Assembly (NCBI GenBank): GCA_022376925.1 | Contig: JAIOJX010000004.1 | Coordinates: 180,573,501 to 180,637,500, forward strand | Origin: Tragulus kanchil | Taxonomy: Eukaryota; Chordata; Mammalia; Artiodactyla; Tragulidae | Length of the DNA stretch: 64,000 bases | Direction: 5' to 3' | Part shown: positions 21,261-31,587 of the stretch, in pieces | Layout: each line of letters begins with the position of its first letter | Position numbering within the stretch: position 1 is the first letter of the stretch | The notes under the pieces: model-generated | What the model was told of the DNA's origin: nothing | The model's database searches: none | What the model saw: only the letters and a program-made list of their open reading frames with translations | Made by a program: the position numbers and the translations under genes

Positions 21261-24200
21261 GTGAGCATGCCAGCCCCTCCGCCCTCCTCCTCTGTCTCTC
21301 TGCATCTTTGCCCAAGTTGGGGGGGTGATGGATGCTGGGGGGAAGCATTGCTGCCCTTCTAGCCTCAGTTTCCTCATCTGTGTAGACAGGAAATTGGACA
21401 GATCATCTCCACTGGGTTTTAGCACTGAGGTTCTTGCTCCTTCCACCACCATTCTGAGCCTGTCTCGTTCCCCCTCTTGCCTTGTTTTCTCATCAGTATA
21501 TATATATATATATTTTTTTTTTTTTTGCCTGTCCCTTTTAGCTTGCGGAATCTTATTTCCCCAGTTAGGGATCAAACTTGGACTCCCTGAGGTGGAATTG
21601 CTGGAGTCCTAACCTCTGGGTAGCTGGGGCATTCCTTCTCATCAACAACATTCATTGTGACAACAATGATAACTACTAACATCTACTGAGCTTTACACAG
21701 ATGAAGACACAGACTCGAAGGTTAACTTGCCCCAGATCGAAATGTGTAACGTACAGGGGGTCAAGTGGATGTTCTTCGAGGTCTCTCTCTGATTCCAAAC
21801 CCTGCTCTGCCATAGCCCGCTGTGTGGCCTTGGACAAATCGCTGCTCCTCTCTGAGCCCGTCTCCCGTATTTGAGGGAACTGGATCCCAGACAGCATCTT
21901 CTGAGCCTGGTGTGCTGCTTTCCTGCAGCTGCCATAGCCCATTTATTCTGTCAAAGTCTTCGATGCTTGTGGCCTGAAATCCATGCACTGGCAGTGCCTT
22001 GCTCTCTCTCTGAAGGCTCTGTTCCTTATTGTCGTTTCCAGCTTCTTTCTGTTGCCGGCAATCTGTGGTATTCTCGGGCTTGCTGCTGTCTCCCTCCAGC
22101 CCCTGCCTCTGTCTTCCCTTGGCTCCCCTGCGTGTCGGTGTTTCTGGGTCCATAGTTCCCTGTTCTTCAAAGGATGCTGGTCAGAGAGAGTTTGGGGCCC
22201 ACCCTATACCACTAGGAGCTCATCTCAACTTGGTCCTGTTTCCAAATAGATCCCATTTGCAGGCTCCAGGTGGACATGGGTTTCCAGGAGGGCACAGGTG
22301 GCATGTGGGTGTGGATGTGTATATATGTAAAGATAGGGGCACCAAGGTCCAGAAAGGGGCACAGTGGGCCCCTAGTCACCTGGCCACCTAGTCAACCTGA
22401 CCACTGACGTCTGCCCCCTTCCCGACTTTGCCTCCCTGTCTCTCTTTGGGTTCCAGACTTTGTGGAAAGGGGGACGGGATGCTAGGCCTGTCGCCTCCCA
22501 CGGGCATCCCCGTTTGCCCAAATGCACCACTGAGCCTGGCCTTTCTCACACCCCTGCCCTGCAGCGTCTCTGGGGGCTCACGCTGCTCTGTTTGAGCCTG
22601 GTAGCCTCCAGGAGCTATGGCGGCGGCGGGGGTGCTTCTCCCCATCCCAGCCCCAGTCTGACCGTCCCCTGGTCCTGGAGGTGGCGCCCGCAACTGGGAG
22701 GAGACTGGAAACTCCTAATGATGTCCTGTGGGGACAGTGCATGCTGCAGGGCGGGTGCCCGCTGTGAGGGCCGCTCGGTGGCAGGATGCCCACCTTCCTC
22801 TGGGAGGGACGGGATGGCCTCTATGAGGGGACACTTTCTGTCCTTCTGTGAGAGGCTGATGGAAAATTTTAAGCCAGTTTGGCTGGTAATCCACCTATTA
22901 CATTAAGCACCCATCTGAGGGGTTAGGCCTCGGAGCCCTATCTTCTCAAAGGCAGGAAAATTCCCCCTACCCAGAGGACGTGTGGGCTTCCCTGGCGGCT
23001 CAGATGGTAAAGAATCCGCCTGTAATGCAGAAGGCCTGGGTTCCCTCCCTGAGTCAGAAAGATCCCCTGGAGGAGGGAACGGCAACCTACCCCTGTAGTC
23101 TTGCCTGGAAAATCCCTGGACAGAGGAGCCTGGCGGGCTACAGTCCATGAGGTCGCAAAGAGTCAGACACGACTGAGGGACTAAAACACCACCCCCTCCA
23201 CCAGGAGAACTGGGCAGCCCTAGCCCGTGTAGGGACCTGCCCTCTTCGTGGAAAGGGGTCAGCTGCCAGCAGGGGAGACTTGACCCACCTGCCGTGGACA
23301 CTGCCCTTGCCCGGTCCCACACAGGCTCCAGGTGGACATGGGTTTCAGGAGGCACAGGTGGCATGTGGGTGTGGATGTGTATATATGTAAAGATAGGGGC
23401 ACCAAGGTCCAGAAAGGGGCACAGTGGGCCCCTAGTCACCTGGCCACCTAGTCAACCTGACCACTGACGTCTGCCCCCTTCCCGACTTTGCCTCCCTGTC
23501 TCTCTTTGGGTTCCAGACTTTGTGGAAAGGGGGACGGGATGCTAGGCCTGTCGCCTCCCACGGGCATCCCCGTTTGCCCAAATGCACCACTGAGCCTGGC
23601 CTTTCTCACACCCCTGCCCTGCAGCGTCTCTGGGGGCTCACGCTGCTCTGTTTGAGCCTGGTAGCCTCCAGGAGCTATGGCGGCGGCGGGGGTGCTTCTC
23701 CCCATCCCAGCCCCAGTCTGACCGTCCCCTGGTCCTGGAGGTGGCGCCCGCAACTGGGAGGAGACTGGAAACTCCTAATGATGTCCTGTGGGGACAGTGC
23801 ATGCTGCAGGGCGGGTGCCCGCTGTGAGGGCCGCTCGGTGGCAGGATGCCCACCTTCCTCTGGGAGGGACGGGATGGCCTCTATGAGGGACACTTTCTGT
23901 CCTTCTGTGAGAGGCTGATGGAAAATTTTAAGCCAGTTTGGCTGGTAATCCACCTATTACATTAAGCACCCATCTGAGGGGTTAGGCCTCGGAGCCCTAT
24001 CTTCTCAAAGGCAGGAAAATTCCCCCTACCCAGAGGACGTGTGGGCTTCCCTGGCGGCTCAGATGGTAAAGAATCCGCCTGTAATGCAGAAGGCCTGGGT
24101 TCCCTCCCTGAGTCAGAAAGATCCCCTGGAGGAGGGAACGGCAACCTACCCCTGTAGTCTTGCCTGGAAAATCCCTGGACAGAGGAGCCTGGCGGGCTAC

Positions 24201-27200
24201 AGTCCATGAGGTCGCAAAGAGTCAGACACGACTGAGGGACTAAAACACCACCCCCTCCACCAGGAGAACTGGGCAGCCCTAGCCCGTGTAGGGACCTGCC
24301 CTCTTCGTGGAAAGGGGTCAGCTGCCAGCAGGGGAGACTTGACCCACCTGCCGTGGACACTGCCCTTGCCTCCGGTCCCACACGTTGGTTCAGGGATTTC
24401 CAGGTGGGCTCCATCCAGAAACAAACACAATCGGGGAACAGAAATCCTACAGAGCGAATGTGTTCTCCCGTTAAGGGTTCTATTCTTTGGTGGCGCTGCA
24501 TCCTGTCTGGCCCAGCCTCACACCCTCATGGAAGTGAACACTGGATTTTCTCAGGCTTGGGTAACGAGCTTTGGAAACCCAGCTTGAGAGCCTCCCTTCT
24601 GCTAACCAGAGGAAAACGTGGGAACTCCTGCTCTAGAGGTTCAGCTGCTGTCCGGGTCCTGTGGGGAAATGAGAAGCAGATGGGCCCCGCGGTGGCAATA
24701 AGAAAACCTACTGGCCTCAGCCCCTCGATTTGCTTTCAGTCTGTGCCAAGTCCTATTTGAGGGGCTTCCCAAAGGGGAGTGCTCCTCCTGCAGCCAGCCT
24801 GAAGCAGGTGCTGTGAACCTCAGGGCCTGCGGCAGCATCTGTCACAGGGGCTGCCCAGCGCCTGGGTTTAAATGAATAAATCAACTTAGCCCATTTTATA
24901 GATGAGGAACCTGGGGTTTGGAGAGGGACTTTTTCCTTTTTAACACTTTTTTTTTAGCTTCTTTTATTGATTTTTTATCCATTTATTTTCATCCATCTTT
25001 GTTCTTTGGCCTGTGTGGGCCTCCCATCGCAGTGGCCTCTTTTGTCGCCAAGCACTGGCTCTGGGCGCGTGCGTTTCAGAGCTCTGGCTCGTAATTGGAC
25101 ACACCGGTCCAGCCACTCCTCAGCACATAGGATTTTCCCGGGCCAGGGATCGAACCGGCGTCCCTTGCACTGCAAGGCGGACTCTCTACCCACTGGACCA
25201 CCAGGAAGCCCTGGAGAGGACTTTGGCGGACATGTTCAGACACGAGAAAGATCCCTGGAGGAGGGAACGCAACCTACCCCTGTAGTCTTGCCTGAAAACC
25301 GGGAAAACGGGACTGAGGTCGCAAAGAGTCAGACACGACTGAGGGACTAAAACACCACCCCCTCCACCAGGAGAACTGGGCAGCCCTAGCCCGTGTAGGG
25401 ACCTGCCCTCTTCGTGGAAAGGGGTCAGCTGCCAGCAGGGGAGACTTGACCCACCTGCCGTGGACACTGCCCTTGCCTCCGGTCCCACACGTTGGTTCAG
25501 GGATTTCCAGGTGGGCTCCATCCAGAAACAAACACAATCGGGGAACAGAAATCCTACAGAGCGAATGTGTTCTCCCGTTAAGGGTTCTATTCTTTGGTGG
25601 CGCTGCATCCTGTCTGGCCCAGCCTCACACCCTCATGGAAGTGAACACTGGATTTTCTCAGGCTTGGGTAACGAGCTTTGGAAACCCAGCTTCGAGAGCC
25701 TCCCTTCTGCTAACCAGAGGAAAACGTGGGAACTCCTGCTCTAGAGGTTCAGCTGCTGTCCGGGTCCTGTGGGGAAATGAGAAGCAGATGGGCCCCGCGG
25801 TGGCAATAAGAAAACCTACTGGCCTCAGCCCCTCGATTTGCTTTCAGTCTGTGCCAAGTCCTATTTGAGGGGCTTCCCAAAGGGGAGTGCTCCTCCTGCA
25901 GCCAGCCTGAAGCAGGTGCTGTGAACCTCAGGGCCTGCGGCAGCATCTGTCACAGGGGCTGCCCAGCGCCTGGGTTTAAATGAATAAATCAACTTAGCCC
26001 ATTTTATAGATGAGGAACCTGGGGTTTGGAGAGGGACTTTTTCCTTTTTAACACTTTTTTTTTAGCTTCTTTTATTGATTTTTTATCCATTTATTTTCAT
26101 CCATCTTTGTTCTTTGGCCTGTGTGGGCCTCCCATCGCAGTGGCCTCTTTTGTCGCCAAGCACTGGCTCTGGGCGCGTGCGTTTCAGAGCTCTGGCTCGT
26201 AATTGGACACACCGGTCCAGCCACTCCTCAGCACATAGGATTTTCCCGGGCCAGGGATCGAACCGGCGTCCCTTGCACTGCAAGGCGGACTCTCTACCCA
26301 CTGGACCACCAGGGAAGCCCTGGAGAGGGACTTTGGCGGACATGTTCAGACACGAGATTGATGGAGTTTTATAGATTTTCGGTTTGGGATGGGCCTAGAC
26401 GTGCCTGTGATAATCATTTTCAGCTTTTACAAAATTAAAAAATATTTGTCTGCAAGTATCTTAATTGCAGCACACGGGGTCTTTTTTTAAGTTACAACAT
26501 GTGGATCTTTTAGTTGGGCCTTTTGAACTCTTAGCTGCGGCATGTAGGATCTAGTTCCCTGACTAGGGATCGAACCCAGGCCCCCTGCATTGGGAATGTG
26601 GTGTCTTAGCCACTGGACCACTGGTGAAGTCCTGATACAGTCATTCTCTGTCAGTGAAACGACTCCAAGGTGGTGCAAGAACTAAACATATTCCTTGTTT
26701 GAGGGGTTTTGCCGAGAGCACCATGCCTCATCACTCGAGTACTTTTGGGAACAGTGAGGTTGGCAGGAGCCATTCTACCCATTTTATAGATGGGCAAACT
26801 GAGGTTCCCTCGGCTGGGCCCTATGTCTCCCGATGCAGCTGTTCTTCAGGCTGGGGTGGGTGCGAGTGAAGCAAGAGGGGGCTCCGGGAAGCTTCGGCTC
26901 TTTCCCGTCCTAGCTCCATGGCCTCCTGCAGGGAGAGCGAGGCCTGGGGCCAGGTCGGGATGGGAGGGTGCTGGTCAGTGGGCCTTACCAGCGGAGCAGC
27001 ACAGGCACCTGGTGACTGATTTGTGGGGGTGTTTCTGTTGGTGCAGGTGAAATTTGAGATTGTCAACATGGACATGAAGATGGGGGCCACCCTGAAGATC
27101 AAGGGCAAGATTGCCGTGGGTGCTAACGGGTGAGCCCGGGAGGGGGCGGGGCCAGCCCACAGACCTGGATCAGACTGGGAGGGGGGCAGGTCGGGCAGCC

Positions 27201-28671
27201 TTGCGCAATGGTCGGAAAACGACAGTGACCTTCGGCCAGGGGCCTTTGTACAGTCTTGCTCCTCTCACGCCCCCCACCCCTCACCCCTGCTGGCCCCTCT
27301 GGCTGGGCTGCTTTCACATCTGGGGCCAGGTTTACATTAGAACACCATGTATTCAATGCCTTGGCCCCAACAGACACTGAGGGGTCAAGTGAGACACCCC
27401 TGAAGCCTAGTCCTCTGAAGTGGGTGCCTCTACTGAGGTGGGGTCCCTCCTCCCCTGGGGCACCGCCCTTGATCCTGCTGCAGGGCCAGAGGCCGGCCTT
27501 TCACGCACATTAAGCCAGGGACAGCCACCAGGGGGCGCCGAGTGGGCTGGTTAACATCCCGTCGGCGAGAACCAGAGGCATTTCTCTGCCTCGGTGTTGT
27601 CAGCATTGCCTGGAACTGATCTGGATTGTTTGATTGGCGAAGGGCAGGCATCGGGCAGGGGTCAAGAGAAAAATCACCTCTTTCTCTACTTGGGTCCTTC
27701 AAGGTCGCAGAAATGTGAGATACCTTTGGCCTGAGACTTCCCAATGAAGACATTCCGTGACTCAGAATGTCCCACTCTCAGGGAGCCTTAAGGTCTAACC
27801 TAAACCACAGTATGATCTTTCTAAGAGATCACACAACTCCTGATCGCATACCTCTCATGACAGGGAGCTCACTACCTTAGGCATACAACTATTTATGGCC
27901 AAACATAATGGGTCTTCAGAAATAGTTAAGAACAGTTCTTCCCAAGGACAGGTACCTTCATTTCCAGAAATGCCACTGTTAGTGATCCTCTTGTCAAGAA
28001 CCTTCGTCTGTGCTCTAAATGGAATGCGATGCTGTAGCGCCAAGTCTGATCCAGTTGTCATCTCCCTTGTTTTAAGGCGTAGACCTCAATTAACATGAAC
28101 TGGTGATTCTTCCAATTTTGTGGTCAAGACCCCCTGACCCAAGCCGTTATACCCACAGCTGGCCCCTTATTTTCCCGTCTTCCTCCTTCTCTGGCAGCTT
28201 TGTGATTAATTTGGGCCAGTCGACAGATAAACTGAACCTGCACTTCAACCCACGCTTTGGTGAATCCACCATCGTCTGCAACGCACGGGATGGCCACAGC
28301 TGGGGGTCGGAGCAACGGGACAATCACATGTGTTTTAGCCCAGGGTCAGATGTCAAGGTGAGGTCAAAGCGGGAAGGGGCCTGAAAGCAGACCTCAAGCG
28401 GGAAGCACAGATGTTGGGGCACCCTGGCCTAGACACGTGCTAGACTGTCTGAACCCCTAGACACCGCCCTGGCCCATTTCCAGGGTGCCTCCTGCCTCTC
28501 TGACCCCCTCCCTCCCTGCCTCTGCAGCTCTTTGTGACCTTCCAGAACAACGAATTCAAGGTGCAGCTGCCAGATGGGCACCAGCTGACCTTTCCCAACA
28601 GGCTGGGCCACGGCCACCTGAGCTACCTGAGTGTGGAGAACTTCCACGTCTCCTCTTTCAAGCTGAAATGA
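21255..28671 (+). CDS. LGALS2: Galectin-2, four coding exons: 21255-21260, 27047-27129, 28198-28357, 28528-28671
   Basis: Galectin-2 is a small, leaderless beta-galactoside-binding lectin that forms homodimers, is strong in gut epithelium and acts on T cells and myeloid cells outside the cell. The joined exons give 130 residues plus stop (human 132). Exon 1 encodes only Met-Ser, the tiny first exon usual for prototype galectins. The carbohydrate-recognition residues are all present: H45, N47, R49 (HFNPRF), N58, W65 (SWGSEQR), E68 and R70. Cys57 is also present. All junctions obey GT-AG and phase is kept (6+83+160+144 bases). There is no signal peptide, as expected. The C-terminus (SSFKLK) ends one residue earlier than human, and one residue is missing just before it. 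Convergent with CDC42EP1, as in human. Exons 3-4 appear again downstream. Confidence 0.95.
21261..22259 (+). other. LGALS2 intron 1, 5' part
   Basis: Contains a (TA)n tract at about 21490-21512 and, at about 21515-21640, an antisense CHR-type SINE (complement of a tRNA B box in TAGGGATCAAACTTGG). Chance frames on both strands have no splice-compatible context. Confidence 0.6.
22983..23195 (+). mobile_element. Bov-tA SINE
   Basis: Sense copy: GGGCTTCCCTGGCGGCTCAG head, AGATCCCCTGGAGGAGGG body and AGAGTCAGACACGACTGAGG end. Confidence 0.9.
24042..24243 (+). mobile_element. Bov-tA SINE, D5 second copy
   Basis: Repeat of the Bov-tA at 22983-23195 through D5. A degraded third trace at 25250-25346 marks the D6 junction. 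Confidence 0.9.
24958..25212 (-). mobile_element. tRNA-like SINE, GC-rich family (member 6), D6 first copy
   Basis: Antisense full-length element. The right target-site duplication reads TGGAGAGGACTTT, with one G fewer than the left one, and the head reads CCAGGAAGCCC with one G lost. The second D6 copy shows both intact. Confidence 0.88.
26041..26320 (-). mobile_element. tRNA-like SINE, GC-rich family (member 6), D6 second copy, perfect target-site duplication
   Basis: Antisense full-length element with B-box complement GGGATCGAACC and head complement GGACCACCAGGGAAGCCC. It is flanked by a perfect 14-bp duplication TGGAGAGGGACTTT at 26027-26040 and 26321-26334. Confidence 0.92.
26455..26634 (-). 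mobile_element. CHR-type tRNA SINE
   Basis: Antisense copy with 'gctgcggcatgtaggatct', AGTTCCCTGACTAGGGATCG, AACCCAGGCCCCCTGCATTG and the head complement GGACCACTGGTGAAGTCC. Confidence 0.82.
26635..27046 (+). other. LGALS2 intron 1, 3' part
   Basis: A MIR-like core sits near 26745-26815 (ACCCATTTTATAGATGGGC, AAACTGAGGTTCCC). The intron ends with the acceptor TTCTGTTGGTGCAG at 27046. Confidence 0.6.
27047..27129 (+). CDS. LGALS2: LGALS2 coding exon 2
   Basis: Encodes [13 protein letters not shown] and then [15 protein letters not shown], the first beta strands of the galectin fold; the 83 bases end two bases into a Gly codon completed by exon 3. Donor GTGAGC. Confidence 0.94.
27130..27717 (+). 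other. LGALS2 intron 2, unique part
   Basis: GC-rich intronic sequence with no recognised repeat and no additional exon. Confidence 0.6.
28198..28357 (+). CDS. LGALS2: LGALS2 coding exon 3 (sugar-binding residues)
   Basis: 160 bases between CTGGCAG and GTGAGG. It carries H45, N47, R49, N58, W65, E68 and R70, the galectin carbohydrate-binding set. Exon 3 holds the whole binding signature, as in other galectins. Confidence 0.95.
28528..28671 (+). CDS. LGALS2: LGALS2 coding exon 4
   Basis: Acceptor CTCTGCAG; encodes [18 protein letters not shown] through SSFKLK and TGA at 28669-28671. The segment LTFPNRLG is a conserved galectin C-terminal strand. I find no AATAAA within 200 bases downstream; a weak AAAGAATCC near 28803 is the only A-rich candidate. 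Confidence 0.95.
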   Translation, partial: LFVTFQNNEFKVQLPDGHQLTFPNRLGHGHLSYLSVENFHVSSFKLK

Positions 28672-29342
28672 GGGCAGCACCTTGCCAGAGCCCCTGCAAG
28701 CAGATGTCTCACCGCAAATGGAATGGTCACATGGGGTCATCCCAGCTTTCCACCTGCTGTCCCTAACCCTCTGCCCTCGTCCCCCAGGGCTAAGAGCCAA
28801 CCAAAGAATCCATCTTTACAACCTTTCTGTGGCAGGAACTGGTGCTTTCTGCTATCTGAATGTTAGATACCTTTGGCCTGAGACTTCCCAATGAAGACAT
28901 TCCGTGACTCAGAATGTCCCACTCTCAGGGAGCCTTAAGGTAACCTAAACCACAGTATGATCTTTCTAAGAGAGCACACAACTCCTGATCGCATACCTCT
29001 CATGACAGGGAGCTCACTACCTTAGGCATACAACTATTTATGGCCAAACATAATGGGTCTTCAGAAATAGTTAAGAACAGTTCTTCCCAAGGACAGGTAC
29101 CTTCATTTCCAGAAATGCCACTGTTAGTGATCCTCTTGTCAAGAACCTTCGTCTGTGCTCTAAATGGAATGCGATGCTGTAGCGCCAAGTCTGATCCAGT
29201 TGTCATCTCCCTTGTTTTAAGGCGTAGACCTCAATTAACATGAACTGGTGATTCTTCCAATTTTGTGGTCAAGACCCCCTGACCCAAGCCGTTATACCCA
29301 CAGCTGGCCCCTTATTTTCCCGTCTTCCTCCTTCTCTGGCAG

Positions 29343-29816
29343 CTTTGTGATTAATTTGGGCCAGTCGACAGATAAACTGAACCTGCACTTCAACCCACGC
29401 TTTGGTGAATCCACCATCGTCTGCAACGCACGGGATGGCCACAGCTGGGGGTCGGAGCAACGGGACAATCACATGTGTTTTAGCCCAGGGTCAGATGTCA
29501 AGGTGAGGTCAAAGCGGGAAGGGGCCTGAAAGCAGACCTCAAGCGGGAAGCACAGATGTTGGGGCACCCTGGCCTAGACACGTGCTAGACTGTCTGAACC
29601 CCTAGACACCGCCCTGGCCCATTTCCAGGGTGCCTCCTGCCTCTCTGACCCCCTCCCTCCCTGCCTCTGCAGCTCTTTGTGACCTTCCAGAACAACGAAT
29701 TCAAGGTGCAGCTGCCAGATGGGCACCAGCTGACCTTTCCCAACAGGCTGGGCCACGGCCACCTGAGCTACCTGAGTGTGGAGAACTTCCACGTCTCCTC
29801 TTTCAAGCTGAAATGA
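29343..29816 (+). pseudogene. Second copy of LGALS2 exons 3 (29343-29502) and 4 (29673-29816)
   Basis: An exact-looking second copy of LGALS2 exons 3 and 4 with intact splice sites, frames and stop, lying 1145 bases after the first and carried by D7. There is no second promoter, exon 1 or exon 2, so it cannot be a gene of its own. Splicing from exon 2 to this copy would give the same protein. Because the duplication has the size and error pattern of the twelve noncoding ones, I infer an assembly artefact. A true partial tandem duplication is the alternative. Confidence 0.8.
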
Positions 29817-30007
29817 GGGCAGCACCTTGCCAGAGCCCCTGCAAGCAGATGTCTCACCGCAAATGGAATGGTCACATGGGGTCATCCCAGCTTTCCACCT
29901 GCTGTCCCTAACCCTCTGCCCTCGTCCCCCAGGGCTAAGAGCCAACCAAAGAATCCATCTTTACAACCTTTCTGTGGCAGGAACTGGTGCTTTCTGCTAT
30001 CTGAATG

Positions 30008-30403
30008 CTCCTAACATTCGCATGACACAGAGAAAAAACTGAGGCTGCCTGGTGGGCCCCGGGGGGTTGGGACGTGTTCCCAAACACCTCTAAGCCACCC
30101 GTCCTGCCTGCTTGTCCCCTTCTGTCACCAGGACACATGCCAAGCTGCCCTGCGGGATTACAGTTCCAGGCACCTGGGCCAGGGGCTGTTCCCGGAACCG
30201 CAGATAAGGGCTCCCACCTGGGCTCCTTATCGCAGGGCTATTCATTCATCTGGTTACTCATTACCCCCTGCCTCGGCCCTTCCCTCCCTAGGGGCCCTGG
30301 GGGGCAGTCCTCGGCTTTCCCAACCCAGTGCTGCAGGTGGCGCGGACCCTGTCGCCCCAGGTCCTTAAGTATCTTGAGGGACACCTTTTATCAAAAAAGC
30401 CTT
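30008..30403. other. Convergent intergenic gap between LGALS2 and CDC42EP1
   Basis: About 400 bases of GC-rich sequence with no recognised repeat. The 3' ends of two convergent genes flank it. Confidence 0.6.
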
Positions 30404-30409
30404 TTTAAT
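30404..30409 (-). terminator. CDC42EP1: Likely CDC42EP1 poly(A) signal (ATTAAA)
   Basis: On the minus strand ATTAAA lies 571-576 bases after the CDC42EP1 stop codon, a plausible 3' UTR length. No AATAAA complement occurs between this and the stop. Inference. Confidence 0.45.
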
Positions 30410-30979
30410 CAGGACCCAGAAGCAGGCCTGGGGTGCGCGGGAAGGTGGCACACTCCCCCTCCCAGTGAGGTCACACCTGACTTTTCTCTGAGGCTTCTGG
30501 GACGTGCAGCTGGCAGTGGGATTGTTGGGAGGCAACCTTAGGAAGGCAGAGGGGACCCTCCTGGGGGCAACTCCAGGATACACTGGGGGAGACAATCCCT
30601 TCGGGAGAGGAGACAAAGGCTCAGCGTGGTAGGCTCCCTACCCCCACCCAGCAAGGGCAGCTTTCCCCACAGAGGCTGCACTGTGAGGCCAGCCCTCCGG
30701 CTGGGGGTGGGTCTGGGCCCAAGGAATGGCCGCTGGGTCCGGAGGGGCGGTAGAGGGAGGCAGGGTGGCCCAGCAAGGGCCATGGGAACACCTAGGTCCC
30801 CGAACAAGCCTGGTCTCCCTCCCAGGTCTGCCCTGCAGAGATGTGGAGGGGTCTGGGGACAGCTTGGGGTCTCCCGTCTGTCACTGGCAGGACCCAGCCG
30901 TCAGGGGCTGGAGCTGCACCTGGGCTCACGGCAGGTGGTGCCCGAGGCTGCCCAGGGGTCTGAGCCTGTGCCCAGCCGA

Positions 30980-31587
30980 TCACACCTTGACCTCATCGTC
31001 CTCCTCTGCATCAGCAAACTCGAAGGTGCTGGCTTGCACTGTGCTCGGCACAGGGGTCCTGCTGCCTGCCTGGGCTGCCCCCCACTCTTCCTCCAGGCTC
31101 CCCCAGGAGGCCCGAGCCTGGGGCACCGCCCCCTCCCGCCAAGTATCCACCTCCGCGCACGGGTGCCTGCTCTGGCGGTCCCCCGAGCCGGCTCCCCAGT
31201 GCCTGCTGGGACCCATGTCAGCAGGGGCACGGGGGCGCCCTCCCACCGGGTCAGCCCTCGCCTCAGCCACTGGGCCCAACTCAGCGGTGACCCCGTTGGG
31301 GCAGTGTCCACGGGGTGAGTGGCTTGAGGCAGGGGCTGGGGGATCTGCCGTAGGAGCCAGGCCTGCTGGGGTTTCAGCTCCAGAACCTTCTGAGAGGCTC
31401 ATGGCCCCCATGAGCTCACTGAGGAGAGAGGGCCCCAGGTCGAGGTCCAGGCGGAAGGACAGGAGGGAGTCGGAGCGCCGAAGCTCAGGCTCGGCGGGGA
31501 AGGAGTTGTCGTGGTCCTGGGGATCTCGGTCACGAGGCTTTTCTGTGCGAGGCAGGCGGGAGATGGTGCAGAACCCGGAGTCCAGGC
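30980..31587 (-). CDS. CDC42EP1: CDC42EP1 terminal coding exon
   Basis: Acceptor TCCTAG ends at 31588; the first two bases complete a Gly codon split by the intron. Encodes the C-terminal half, including the acidic tail [11 protein letters not shown] at 30982-30980. Confidence 0.95.

Larger units (their letters stand above)
22260..24383. repeat. Near-identical duplicate pair D5 within LGALS2 intron 1
   Basis: Bases 22260-23321 recur at 23322-24383. Copy 2 loses single bases at its very start (TTTCCAGGAGGGCAC becomes TTTCAGGAGGCAC) and copy 1 loses bases at its very end (GCCTCCGG becomes GCCCGG). The middle is almost identical. Confidence 0.93.
24208..26356. repeat. Near-identical duplicate pair D6 within LGALS2 intron 1
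   Basis: Bases 24208-25245 recur at 25312-26356. The junction 25246-25311 is a base-dropping version of the Bov-tA at 24115-24207 (AGATCCCCTGG appears as AGATCCCTGG, GAACGGCAACC as GAACGCAACC). Within copy 1, homopolymer losses appear only near its right end. Confidence 0.93.
27718..30007. repeat. Near-identical duplicate pair D7 carrying LGALS2 exons 3 and 4
   Basis: Bases 27718-28862 recur at 28865-30007, offset 1147 at the start and 1145 thereafter. The differences I see are near the start of copy 2 (AAGGTCTAACC becomes AAGGTAACC; AGAGATCACAC becomes AGAGAGCACAC). Both exons and their splice sites are identical between copies. Confidence 0.94.
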
